Source: Brasilonema angustatum HA4187-MV1
Lineage (GTDB): Bacteria; Cyanobacteriota; Cyanobacteriia; Cyanobacteriales; Nostocaceae
Assembly (NCBI GenBank): GCA_019359695.1
Contig: JAHHGV010000036.1
Span: 17,473-81,472, forward strand
DNA: 64,000 bases
Direction of reading: 5' to 3'
Shown here piece by piece: positions 17,371 through 26,221 of the stretch (position 1 is its first letter; each line of letters starts with the position of its first letter). Under the pieces are notes generated by a model. The model saw nothing but the letters and a program-made list of their open reading frames with translations. It was not told the DNA's origin and did no database searches. The position numbers and the translations under genes were made by a program.

Positions 17371-17782
17371 ATGCCGATTCAAGAGCGTGCGACGGATCAC
17401 CGCAGAGCGGATGGTGACAAGCTCTCGTCTGAGCAAAACCTTAGATCCGCAGGCATACCAAGAGGGACAACAACCAATGTTCCTAGCTAATGGTGCGCCC
17501 AATCCCCGCCGGATGCTGAGTGAGGAAACAGCACAGGCGATCAACCGCGAGGTGAAGGAAATTGTGGAAACGGCTCATCAGCAAGCTTTGGATACGCTCA
17601 AGCTCAACTGAGACTTACTGGAGGCGATAAGCCCAAGGCGATACGCTACGCGTATCGCCACTCAACTCTTAGAGACAGAAGTTATCGAGGGTGAGAAACT
17701 GCACAGTTTGCTAAGGCAGGTTCAAGCTGTAAATAATTTAACCGTTTTAGATAGACCTAATTTAATTTCAGGAGTTCGTTAA
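17371..17782 (+). pseudogene. FtsH protease C-terminal remnant with internal stop and repeat insertion
   Basis: From about 17387 the frame reads RRITAERMVTSSRLS, KTLDPQAYQEGQQPMFLANG, NPRRMLSEETAQAINREVKE, then IVETAHQQALDTLKLN and a TGA at 17609, where FtsH proteins have N-R-D. The same frame continues DLLEAI, then a short palindromic repeat translated as SPRRYATRIA, then TQLLETEVIEGEKLHSLL. This is the FtsH peptidase C-terminal tail; the AAA and zinc-site parts are absent. The final TAA overlaps the ATG of the ApcA-like gene (TAATG). Read as a decayed ftsH piece still possibly transcribed; TGA could derive from CGA by one change. Confidence 0.65.
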
Positions 17783-18267
17783 TGAGTATTATCACGAAGA
17801 TGATTGTGAATGCAGATGCCGAGGTTCGCTATCTCAGCCCTGGAGAACTGGACCAGATCAAGCTCTTTATTAGCAGTAGTGAGCGCCGTCTACGCCTTGT
17901 GCAAGCTTTAACTCTCTCGCGCGATCGCATTATTAAGGAAGCTGGAAATCAACTGTTCCAAAGGCGTCCAAGCCTTGTTTCTCCAGGTGGAAATGCCTAC
18001 GGCAACAAGATGACTGCCACCTGCCTGCGGGATATGGATTACTACCTGCGCTTGATCACTTACAGTGTTGCGGCTGGAGATACTACGCCAATTCAAGAGA
18101 TCGGGATCGTTGGTGTTCGCCAAATGTACAGATCCCTCGGCACCCCAATTGACGCCGTTGCCGAAAGTGTCCGTGCTATGAAGAACATCGCTACCTCGAT
18201 GTTGTCTGGAGAAGATGCGGGCGTTGTTGGCACTTACTTCGACTACCTAATTAGTGCTATCGAGTAG
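17782..18267 (+). CDS. apcA: Allophycocyanin alpha-subunit paralogue
   Basis: A 161-residue protein of the full ApcA length, with AGGAG before the ATG. It starts [20 protein letters not shown] and keeps [21 protein letters not shown] with the phycocyanobilin-binding Cys (ATCLRD), then [20 protein letters not shown] and [13 protein letters not shown]. It is clearly closer to ApcA than to ApcD/ApcF by these segments. No apcB follows, so it must pair with a beta subunit encoded elsewhere, as expected for an accessory apcA copy. Being in an OCP/NblA/HLIP island suggests use in a stress-modified phycobilisome core. The start overlaps the FtsH remnant stop. Confidence 0.92.
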   Translation: MSIITKMIVNADAEVRYLSPGELDQIKLFISSSERRLRLVQALTLSRDRIIKEAGNQLFQRRPSLVSPGGNAYGNKMTATCLRDMDYYLRLITYSVAAGDTTPIQEIGIVGVRQMYRSLGTPIDAVAESVRAMKNIATSMLSGEDAGVVGTYFDYLISAIE

Positions 18268-19068
18268 GCAACAGGAATCACCGATTCGGGCGATCGCCGT
18301 GTGCGATCTCCGCCTCCGCCATTCTCTGAACAGGTGGTCGAGAAGACAAGGAACTAGTACAAGGACTCAGAAGTCAGGACTCAGAAGTCAGGACTCAGAA
18401 GTCAGGAGAAAAAGTACATATATAAACTAGGTTTTACCCTGTTTATAACTGTCTGGTTATTTCTGTCGCGCTGTACTAGGTTCTAGCCCTCAAATAGGTC
18501 TGTTCTTAACCAGTATTTTGTTAGTGCTTGCTACGTCAGGATTTACTGGAACGCTGATTTTCCAGACTTTCTTCTCTGCTTGAGCGCCTGATAGCTAATT
18601 TATAGCATCTTTTCTCCCGAACTACCAACTTGGTGGCTCGGGTTTTTAGTTCACCTTCACAAGCCCAAAACACATTTCATGTTTTATTCACAATTCTTTA
18701 AAATCTGATTGTTCTTACGTAATATTGCTGATCTATCATTAGAAGAACATATGTCTACCACAATTAGCTAGCCGAAGTATTGCTGTTTAATGGTAAGTAG
18801 TCAGCCGAAATATTGCTGTTTAACTGTAAAAACCGAAAGCTACTCCCGAACCGCCAGAAGAATACCTAATTTAACGATTAGCAACAAGACGAGGACAGTC
18901 GCGTGGGCGGGTTTCCCGACTTGAGCGAACTGTCCGTCGCCAAGGACGCCAAAACAATCAAAAAGAAGATAGGTAATCTTGCACGCCTGATGGGAGTAAG
19001 ATTAAAAAAAACACTGGGTGCAACTTCCAAGAGAAAATAAGTAACTTTTCATTAAGGGAAATTGCCTA
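18268..19068. other. Gap with direct repeats, terminator and composite repeat
   Basis: ACTCAGAAGTCAGG occurs three times in tandem at 18363-18406. A frame without a start codon ending LLVLATSGFTGTLIFQTFFS just before 18590 looks like a lost membrane peptide and is not called. CCCGA...TCGGG plus TTTTT at 18616-18647 is a good terminator. AGCCGAAGTATTGCTGTTTAA appears twice (18770, 18802). The composite repeat 18858-18985 shares its ends with 1175-1328. Confidence 0.55.
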
Positions 19069-20511
19069 ATGCAACCAGTACCTCCAAGCTATACAAATAT
19101 TGCTCAAAGGTTAGCAGCATTAAGCCAGCAACGAGCTAGTGGAGAACTGATTTTTTCATCAGGGGCTAACCAGTGGCATCTGTATTTCTTCTTGGGACGT
19201 TTGCTATACGCTACGGAGGGAGTTCATCGTGTTCGGCGTTGGCATAGAGCACTAAAGCAAAATTGCCCTGAGTTGAAATTTGATGCTCTTGATTTGAAAG
19301 AGAATGAACTGTGGGAATATCACTTACTGAACAAGAGTATTAATAAAAACCAGATAAGTCTGACGAGTGCAAAAGGTATTATTGAAAAAATTGTTGAAGA
19401 GGTTCTATTTAGCTTGGTAGGTCATTCGGATTTGCAAAGCTTTTGGTTACCCAAAAAACTGTATCCTATTGCCCTGATAGAAGTAAATCAATCGTTATAC
19501 ACAGCCCTTGATCTGTGCAAGCAATGGCGAAACATGGGTTTAGGAACACTTTGCCCTGACATGGCACCGATTTTTAAACAACCTACTTCTGAGCAAAATT
19601 TACAAATTTCTAAAACTCTCTTCCGTCTCAGGCAGCTCATTGATGGTGAAAACACCATTTGGGATATCGCCTTACACACCAGACAAAGTGTGACGACTGC
19701 GGCAACCATTGTACAGGATTTGGCGCATCAGGGTGTTATAGAACTCTTAACTATCCCAGACTTAAGAGTTCCAGTCGGGTCAACGATATCAGCGCCCTCC
19801 AGGGAAAAACAAACCCAAGCTTCGGCTGTTTTAGTTGGGAACAAAACACACACTCCGCCGTCTCAAAGCTTACCCAACCCCTCAACAAAAACTGACTCCC
19901 ACCAAACTCCAAAGTTAATGGGACTGAGTAAGGATAACACTCGCCCTCAGTCAATCTTTGACTCTGCAAAAATAGACTTGATTCAACCTAAAGAAATTAC
20001 CTCCTTGCAAACTCCAGAGTTAATGGAACCGAGTAAGGAGAACACTCGCCCTCAGTCAACCTTTGACTCTGCAAAAACAGAATTGATTCAACCTAAAGAG
20101 ATTGCCTCAATAGTCGCCTACATAGATGACAGCCAAAGCGATAATCTCATAATGGGCGAGATTCTAAAGCTAGCTGGCTATAGGTATGTCAATATTCAAG
20201 ATCCAGTCACAGCACTGCCAATCTTGCTAGAGTACAAACCAAATCTCATTTTCTTAGACTTAATTATGCCGATCGCCAACGGGTATGAAATCTGTACTCA
20301 AATTCGTCGCATATCAGCTTTCAAAAACACACCTGTAGTTATTGTAACTAGCAGTGATGGTATAATTGACAGAGTCAGATCAAAGATAGTAGGCTCCTCT
20401 GGCTTTTTAGCAAAGCCAATTACCAAAGAAAAGGTATTAAAAGTCTTACAGAAGCATCTACCAACTCCTGTGCCTGTGCAATCAACTCATCTACAAACAG
20501 TTCAAGTTTAG
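19069..20511 (+). CDS. pixG: PATAN-domain response regulator (PatA/PixG type)
   Basis: A 480-residue protein. Residues 1-230 form the PATAN/DUF4388-type domain: ASGELIFSS, WHLYFFLGRLLYATEGVHRV, RRWHRAL, and then DGENTIWDIALHTRQS. A Ser/Thr/Pro-rich linker (about 240-350) contains a 105-nt tandem duplication. The C-terminal receiver reads VAYIDDSQSDN, LIFLDLIMPIANGYE with the phospho-Asp, VVIVTSSDG and LAKPIT. It is first in an operon whose order (PATAN-receiver, CheY, CheW, MCP, CheA) equals pixG-H-I-J-L of Synechocystis phototaxis. PATAN regulators set the direction of type IV pilus-driven motility. Strong family assignment; orthology inferred from order. Confidence 0.85.
   Translation: MQPVPPSYTNIAQRLAALSQQRASGELIFSSGANQWHLYFFLGRLLYATEGVHRVRRWHRALKQNCPELKFDALDLKENELWEYHLLNKSINKNQISLTSAKGIIEKIVEEVLFSLVGHSDLQSFWLPKKLYPIALIEVNQSLYTALDLCKQWRNMGLGTLCPDMAPIFKQPTSEQNLQISKTLFRLRQLIDGENTIWDIALHTRQSVTTAATIVQDLAHQGVIELLTIPDLRVPVGSTISAPSREKQTQASAVLVGNKTHTPPSQSLPNPSTKTDSHQTPKLMGLSKDNTRPQSIFDSAKIDLIQPKEITSLQTPELMEPSKENTRPQSTFDSAKTELIQPKEIASIVAYIDDSQSDNLIMGEILKLAGYRYVNIQDPVTALPILLEYKPNLIFLDLIMPIANGYEICTQIRRISAFKNTPVVIVTSSDGIIDRVRSKIVGSSGFLAKPITKEKVLKVLQKHLPTPVPVQSTHLQTVQV
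19903..20112 (+). repeat. 105-nt tandem duplication inside the pixG linker
   Basis: Two consecutive 35-codon units, starting at CAAACTCC (19903 and 20008). They encode KLMGLSKDNTRPQS and ELMEPSKENTRPQS versions, both ending LIQPKEI. The reading frame is kept. Confidence 0.8.
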
Positions 20512-20849
20512 TTTGTTGAGTTGATTTATGTCCAATAAAGTTCACGAGTCATTAGTCACTAGTCATTAATCACTGGTAATTAGTCATTAATCACTAGTCA
20601 TCAGTCATTAGTGGACCAGCGCTATGCAGTCCTTGTTTTCCACGCGCCCCCGCGACTGGCGCTGATCGCAAAGCGCACGCTACGCATGAACATTTACGAC
20701 GTTCCGCAGGCATACCCGATAGCCTTCTGACGTGGCCTTCCCACTAGGATCATTAGTTATTAATAGACAAGATTGCAAAAGTAAGATTTTACAAGGTTCT
20801 CTTAAAAGTTAAGAATTCCCTATTCCCAAGTATACAGGAATGTTTTTTT
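20512..20849. repeat. Short tandem repeats and REP-like modules between pixG and pixH
   Basis: TAGTCATTAATCACTAGTCA-type heptamer runs (20540-20615) are followed by GC-rich modules (AAAGCGCACGCTACGC, 20669-20684). No gene is seen. The operon may be continuous through this 338-nt gap or have an internal promoter. Confidence 0.6.
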
Positions 20850-21242
20850 ATGACCACAGTCCTTTTAGTTGAAGATAGCTTGACAGAAACTCAAGTGTTA
20901 ACTTGTTATCTCAAGCAAGCAGGCTTAACAGTCGTCACTGCTATCAGCAGTGAAGAAGCACAGCTAAAATTGCAATTCCAGACGCCTGATTTGGTGATTA
21001 TTGATGTCATTTTGCCGGGGCAAAGTGGGTTTGAATTATGCCGTGAACTGAAGACCAATGCCAATACACAAGGAATTCCAGTCGTGATGTGTTCAACCAA
21101 AGGAACTGAAGCTGATAAACTTTGGGGTACGATGTTGGGAGCTGATGCTTATATACCTAAACCAGTAAACCAGCAACACCTGGTTCAAACAATTCAGCAA
21201 TTAACTTCACAACTTCAATCTTGGCGTAGACAAATCATTTAG
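20850..21242 (+). CDS. pixH: CheY-like response regulator (PixH type)
   Basis: A 130-residue single receiver with AGGA before the ATG. It carries VLLVEDS, the phosphorylated Asp in DLVIIDVILPGQSGFE, VVMCSTKG and the Lys in YIPKPVN. It lies second in the phototaxis operon, 70 nt before the CheW gene. PixH/CheY proteins compete with PixG-type regulators for phosphate from CheA and act on the pilus motors. All receiver residues are intact. Confidence 0.9.
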   Translation: MTTVLLVEDSLTETQVLTCYLKQAGLTVVTAISSEEAQLKLQFQTPDLVIIDVILPGQSGFELCRELKTNANTQGIPVVMCSTKGTEADKLWGTMLGADAYIPKPVNQQHLVQTIQQLTSQLQSWRRQII

Positions 21243-21312
21243 TTATTCGCAATTTGGGATTCAAAATTAATCAAATAGCAATTTTTAACAACAATTTAGA
21301 ACTAAAAAAATT

Positions 21313-21846
21313 ATGCAGACAGAATCTAAATCTGTACTCGCAGTGACTAGTTTTGAGCCACTGGAACTAAATCCACTGCTCCCAGAAATTAACCTTTCTA
21401 AATTGCTTCGCTTTCCCCTTGGACTTCAGGATAGTGGACTATTACCTCTAGAACAAATTGCCGAAATATCGCGGGTTAATTTAGCATCCATTCTACCTAT
21501 TCCTGAAATGCCAAGTTGTATTTTGGGAATTTATCACTGGCGAGGAGAAATGCTGTGGCTTTTAGACTTAAACCATCTTATTGGATATCCTCTGCTGACG
21601 AGAGGGATAACTCCTGTGGCAATAGTCGTTAAGGTCAACGAACAAGCTATAGGTCTAGTAGTACCACAAGTTGATGATATTGAATCATACGACTTGCAAC
21701 AACTGCAAAAAGCAGCAGTAGGCTTATTTCCTCCTAAACTCCTACCTTTTGTTCTAGGAGCTTTGCCAAATGGCAATATTGTGTTAGATGTCACAGCAAT
21801 TACTCAGTATCCCCTGTGGCAAATACACCGAACAACAGTTTCTTAA
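21313..21846 (+). CDS. pixI: CheW-like coupling protein (PixI type)
   Basis: A 177-residue CheW-fold protein. [20 protein letters not shown] starts the first barrel; [20 protein letters not shown] is the typical central segment, then [28 protein letters not shown] and LVLGALP-type spacing ([14 protein letters not shown]). It couples the multi-GAF receptor to CheA. The SD is weak. The next gene starts 39 nt after its stop. Confidence 0.88.
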   Translation: MQTESKSVLAVTSFEPLELNPLLPEINLSKLLRFPLGLQDSGLLPLEQIAEISRVNLASILPIPEMPSCILGIYHWRGEMLWLLDLNHLIGYPLLTRGITPVAIVVKVNEQAIGLVVPQVDDIESYDLQQLQKAAVGLFPPKLLPFVLGALPNGNIVLDVTAITQYPLWQIHRTTVS

Positions 21847-21884
21847 CAATCAAGAGTCAAACGATAATCTTCAAGGATGTAAAC

Positions 21885-24800
21885 ATGGTTTTACAGGATT
21901 TTGAGCAAACCAAGCAGATATTTGATTCCCAGTCCCAAAATGGTGATGTAAAAACAGCAGAGTTCATCGGTTATTCCGAGTTACATCAAGCTTCTGAATT
22001 AGTGAATGCTATTAAAGCAGATCTTCTAGGAGATTCACTAAAACCTGAAGCTCAGCAAAAAGTTCTTCTGCTGGAAAAGTGCGTTCAACAGTTGCAAACA
22101 GAATATCAAACTCATCTAGCTGTGGCTTGTGAGGAACATACGAAGCAGACTCGGCAAAAATTATTCACCATTTTCGCTCAGATGCGCCAAGCAGAAAATG
22201 TTGACACCTTGTTGAGAACCACAGTCATTGAAATTCGTAAGCTTTTACAGGTAGATCGGGCGCTCATTTATCGTTTTCAGTCTGAAAGGCATGGCATCGT
22301 AGCAGCAGAATCGATGGTAGCAGGGTATACTCCAAGCATAGGGGAATCTCTGAGTGCGATCGCCTTTGGCAGTGAAAATCAACACAGCTACCAACAACAG
22401 CAAGTCGTTATCCAAGACGATGTTTACGAAAACGTCAAGAGTGCTTATCAACTCCAACTACTCAAACATTACCAAGTCCAAGGCAGTCTGAGTTTGCCCA
22501 TTGTCATAGATGAACAAGTCTGGGGCTTGCTTGTAATGCAGCAATGTTCAGCTTCTCGTCAATGGCAAGAAGCTGAAGTTAGCCTGCTTTACCAAATTGT
22601 CACTGAACTAAGGCTAAATTTACAAACAGTAGAACTTCTTAGCCAACAAAAAGAGGAGGCTAAGCAAGAAAAGGTTTTAGCTCAAATCTTGGAACAAATA
22701 CCACTATCTTCTGATACAAGCGTTACCCTTGGGAACATCACTCAAGAACTACGACAGTTTCTCAAGGCTGACCGAGTCGTTGTTTATCGCTTATACCCTG
22801 ATTGGAGTGGCGCATTTATTGCTGAATCTGTCGGCTCGGGCTGGGCTGCTTTGATGCAAGAGCAAGAGAAAGACGTCAGTTTTAAATCAAAAGATACATT
22901 GGATTATGACCGCTGCACGGTGAAGATGTTTGGCAATGTTGGTAGGTTTGACAGTGACACCTACCTGAAGGATACACAAGGAAGAGATTTTGTCAAGGGT
23001 AAGACAATTAATCGTGTGGACGACATCTATGCTGCTGGTTTTTCTGACTGCTACATCAAAACTCTAGAGAAATACCAGAGTAAAGCCTACATCATTGCCC
23101 CAATTTTTGAAGGGGAACAACTTTGGGGTTTACTAGGTGTCTATCAGAACTCTGGACCTCGACGCTGGCAAGATTCTGAGGTTGCTTTGTTGTCACTAGT
23201 CAGTAGTCGTCTCAGCATTATTCTCAAGCAGATTAAGGCAGCAGCTCAACTAAAAGTGAAATCAGAGCAACTGGCGGCTGAGCGAGAGCGAATCGTGGCG
23301 AATGCGATCGATAGAATTCGTCAATATTCTGACATTAACACCATTTTCAAGACGACAACTTATGAAGTCCGAAATCTCTTAAAAGCAGAGCGTGTCGTTA
23401 TTTATCGCTTCAATTTAGATTGGAGCGGTGAGTTTGTTGCTGAGTCGGTATCCAGTGAATGGAAATCTGTAATGCAGGAGCAATTTGACAACCCCACCCT
23501 GCCACAAAACGTTAGCGAGTGCAGTGCCAAAATTCTTGGTGGAGGAAAAGCCAGTATTACAGACACCTATCTCCAACAAACTCAAGGGGGACGATTTTCC
23601 ACGAGAACAAACTTTCGGGTTGTTAGCGATATTTACCAAGCAGGATTTTTACCTTGTTACATTGACACTTTGGAGCGGTTGCAAACAAGAGCTTACGTCA
23701 TTACTCCGATTGTTAAAGGAGACAGGCTTTGGGGTTTATTAGCGGCATATCAAAACTCTGGTCCGCGTGATTGGCAAGAGCATGAAATTAAGGCGATGAC
23801 CCAACTTAGCAATCAACTAGGGATAGCCATACAGCAGGCAGAGTACCTCAAACAACTACAGGAACAAGCCACTCACATAGCCAGAACCGCAGAGCGAGAA
23901 CGAGGCGCAGCCAAGGTTATTGAAAAGATACGTCAAACATCGGATATAGACACCATTTTTAAAACAGCAACACAGGAAATTAGGAAACTTCTGGGTGTAG
24001 AGCGATTGGCTATCTATAAATTTCGCCCAGATTATTTTGGTGATTTTGTTGTTGAGTCTGAGTCCGGCGGATGGCCTAAATTGGTCGGTAGCGGTTGGGA
24101 AGATAGCTATGTGCAAGAACATCAGGGTGGTAGATTACGTGACAATGAACCTTATTTTGCGGATGATATCTACAACGCCAATCTATCCGATTGCCATATA
24201 GAAACCTTAGAGGGATTTGGGGTTAAATCGTTCTTAGTGGTTGCTATCTTCCAAGGACAAAAACTTTGGGGCTTGTTGTCAGCGTTTCAACACAGTGGAC
24301 CAAGGCACTGGGAAGAAGCTGAAATTAAGGTACTGATGCAGATTGCCTCGCAAGTGGGAGTCGCTTTACAACAGGCAGAGTATATTAAAGAACTGCGTGT
24401 GCAATCACAGAAGTTAGCCAAGTCAGTTGAACAGGAAACACTTTACAGCAAACTGGTGTATAGACTCGGCTTAGCTCTGATTCAAGAGAATTTTTCACTT
24501 GACAACCTGCTCAAGATGGCTGTCTCGGAATTACGGAGACTGCTTAAAGCTGACCGAATCGCTATCTTCCGCTTTGATCCTGACTGGAATGGTGAATTTG
24601 TCGTTGAGGATGTTGGCAGCGATTGGGTTAAAGTTGTGGGAACTGACCTAGCTCGAGCTGACGATACTTGTCTTCAAGAAACAAAAGGTGGTCGGTTTCG
24701 CCGTAGAGAAACTCTCAGCATTGATAATCTCAGAGCTTCTGGATGCGATGAATGCTACATTGAACTCATAGAAAGGTGGGGAACAAAGGCTTCTATAGTT

Positions 24801-26003
24801 GCTCCTGTCTTCAAGGGCGACCAACTTTGGGGATTATTGGGAGCTTATCAGAATGATGCACCACGTCATTGGGAGCAAATAGATCTCAACTTGGTAGCTC
24901 AGGTAGGGGTGCAAGTTGGTCTTGCTTTACAACAAGCAGAATACTTGGAGCAACTAAAAACTCAAGCACAGCAATTGGCTCAAGCAAGCGAAAGGGAAAG
25001 AGCAGCTAAAGAGCAACTTCAACGAGAAGTTATGCAGTTGCTGTCAGCAGTGCAACCAGCATTACAAGGAAACCTCACTATTCGCCTACCTGTGACCGAA
25101 GGTGAAGTAGGTACGATCGCCGACGTTTATAATGTCACCCTGCAAAGCCTGCGAAAAATCGTCATGCAGGTGCAAACAGCATCGAGACAACTCGCCCAAA
25201 CCTCCCAAGCAAACGAATCTTCTATCGTTGGTTTAGCCACCCAAGCGCAGCAGCAGTTTCAATTCTTAACTCATGCTTTGGAGCAAATCCAAACGATGGT
25301 CAATTCCACAAAAGCCGTAACAACGAACGCCCAACAGGTGGAAGAAGCAGTGCAGGTGGCAAACCAGACCATCCAGCAAGGGGATGCAGCTATGAACCGC
25401 ACTGTGGATGGAATTCTTGACATTCGGGAAACAGTGGCAGAAACCAGTAAGCGCCTCAAGCGCTTCTCGGAATCTTCTCAAAAGGTTTCCAAAGTCGTGA
25501 ATTTGATTAGTAACTTTACAACTCAGACTCAACTGCTTGCCTTAAATGCAGCAATTGAAGCAACCAGAGCCGGACAGTATGGACGTGGTTTTGCAGTTGT
25601 CGCCGATGAAGTGCGTTCTTTAGCGCGTCAGTCTGCTGAAGCAGCAACTGAAATAGAGCAGCTGGTTCAAGAAATCCAAAAGGGCACAGCAGAAGTTTCT
25701 GTAGCTATGGAAAATGCGATTCAGCAAGTTGCAACAGGAACAACGCAGGTACACGAAGCTCGCCAAAATCTAAACGCCATTGTTGCAGCCACGACTCAAA
25801 TCAGCCAACTTGTGGAAGGTATTACGCAAACAACACAAGTACAAAGTCAAAGCATCCAATCAGTCACACAAACCATGACAGAAGTGGCAGATATTGCCAA
25901 CAATACAAAGGAGGATTCGATGGAAATTTCCACATCCTTTAAGGAAATCCTAGCAATGGCTCAAAATCTCCAAACTAGTGCTGACCAGTTCAAGGTCAAT
26001 TGA
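21885..26003 (+). CDS. pixJ: Soluble methyl-accepting photoreceptor with five GAF domains (PixJ type)
   Basis: About 1372 residues from ATG 21885 (AAGGA upstream). A longer frame from 21816 overlaps the previous gene and is rejected. Five GAFs lie near residues 99-245, 268-445, 475-652, 680-830 and 865-1017. GAF1 lacks the bilin Cys. GAF2-5 have it: [36 protein letters not shown] and [15 protein letters not shown]2 and GAF3 also have a Cys at the DXCF-like place ([14 protein letters not shown]), possible two-Cys photocycles. A HAMP-like region (1052-1102) and the MCP signalling helix with [20 protein letters not shown] follow. No membrane segment exists. It should sense light colour and control CheA. 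Chromophore type and colour cannot be read from sequence. Confidence 0.9.
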   Translation: MVLQDFEQTKQIFDSQSQNGDVKTAEFIGYSELHQASELVNAIKADLLGDSLKPEAQQKVLLLEKCVQQLQTEYQTHLAVACEEHTKQTRQKLFTIFAQMRQAENVDTLLRTTVIEIRKLLQVDRALIYRFQSERHGIVAAESMVAGYTPSIGESLSAIAFGSENQHSYQQQQVVIQDDVYENVKSAYQLQLLKHYQVQGSLSLPIVIDEQVWGLLVMQQCSASRQWQEAEVSLLYQIVTELRLNLQTVELLSQQKEEAKQEKVLAQILEQIPLSSDTSVTLGNITQELRQFLKADRVVVYRLYPDWSGAFIAESVGSGWAALMQEQEKDVSFKSKDTLDYDRCTVKMFGNVGRFDSDTYLKDTQGRDFVKGKTINRVDDIYAAGFSDCYIKTLEKYQSKAYIIAPIFEGEQLWGLLGVYQNSGPRRWQDSEVALLSLVSSRLSIILKQIKAAAQLKVKSEQLAAERERIVANAIDRIRQYSDINTIFKTTTYEVRNLLKAERVVIYRFNLDWSGEFVAESVSSEWKSVMQEQFDNPTLPQNVSECSAKILGGGKASITDTYLQQTQGGRFSTRTNFRVVSDIYQAGFLPCYIDTLERLQTRAYVITPIVKGDRLWGLLAAYQNSGPRDWQEHEIKAMTQLSNQLGIAIQQAEYLKQLQEQATHIARTAERERGAAKVIEKIRQTSDIDTIFKTATQEIRKLLGVERLAIYKFRPDYFGDFVVESESGGWPKLVGSGWEDSYVQEHQGGRLRDNEPYFADDIYNANLSDCHIETLEGFGVKSFLVVAIFQGQKLWGLLSAFQHSGPRHWEEAEIKVLMQIASQVGVALQQAEYIKELRVQSQKLAKSVEQETLYSKLVYRLGLALIQENFSLDNLLKMAVSELRRLLKADRIAIFRFDPDWNGEFVVEDVGSDWVKVVGTDLARADDTCLQETKGGRFRRRETLSIDNLRASGCDECYIELIERWGTKASIVAPVFKGDQLWGLLGAYQNDAPRHWEQIDLNLVAQVGVQVGLALQQAEYLEQLKTQAQQLAQASERERAAKEQLQREVMQLLSAVQPALQGNLTIRLPVTEGEVGTIADVYNVTLQSLRKIVMQVQTASRQLAQTSQANESSIVGLATQAQQQFQFLTHALEQIQTMVNSTKAVTTNAQQVEEAVQVANQTIQQGDAAMNRTVDGILDIRETVAETSKRLKRFSESSQKVSKVVNLISNFTTQTQLLALNAAIEATRAGQYGRGFAVVADEVRSLARQSAEAATEIEQLVQEIQKGTAEVSVAMENAIQQVATGTTQVHEARQNLNAIVAATTQISQLVEGITQTTQVQSQSIQSVTQTMTEVADIANNTKEDSMEISTSFKEILAMAQNLQTSADQFKVN

Positions 26004-26100
26004 TGAATAAATATTAGTCATTTGTTGCTTTTTCAAAAGAATACAGTGGTCAGAACTCAAAATCAAATAACAGGGAACTGGGAACTGGGAACTGGGTTGA

Positions 26101-26158
26101 AAATCTAGTGATGTCCGTATTTTCTCATTAGTTCATGTCCTAATCTACCTAGCAACGC
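26101..26158. repeat. Partial MITE-like repeat and heptamer run before cheA
   Basis: About 55 nt here are the inverse of 54602-54659 (shared GATGTCCGTATTTTCTCATT). Just after it, ACTAATAACTAACGACTAAC heptamers run to 26230 and include the cheA start codon. A short GGGAACTG run (26073-26095) precedes. Confidence 0.65.
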
Positions 26159-26221
26159 CTATATTTATTCTTTTGTTTAAGTACTTATGACTAATCACTA
26201 ATAACTAACGACTAACGACTA

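Noticed and set aside
18363..18406. Possible CRISPR-like array (three ACTCAGAAGTCAGG copies)
   Set aside because: Units are directly abutting with no spacers; a simple tandem repeat.
18440..18590. Short hydrophobic frame ending GFTGTLIFQTFFSA
   Set aside because: It looks like a membrane peptide, but there is no start codon or SD in frame; may be debris.
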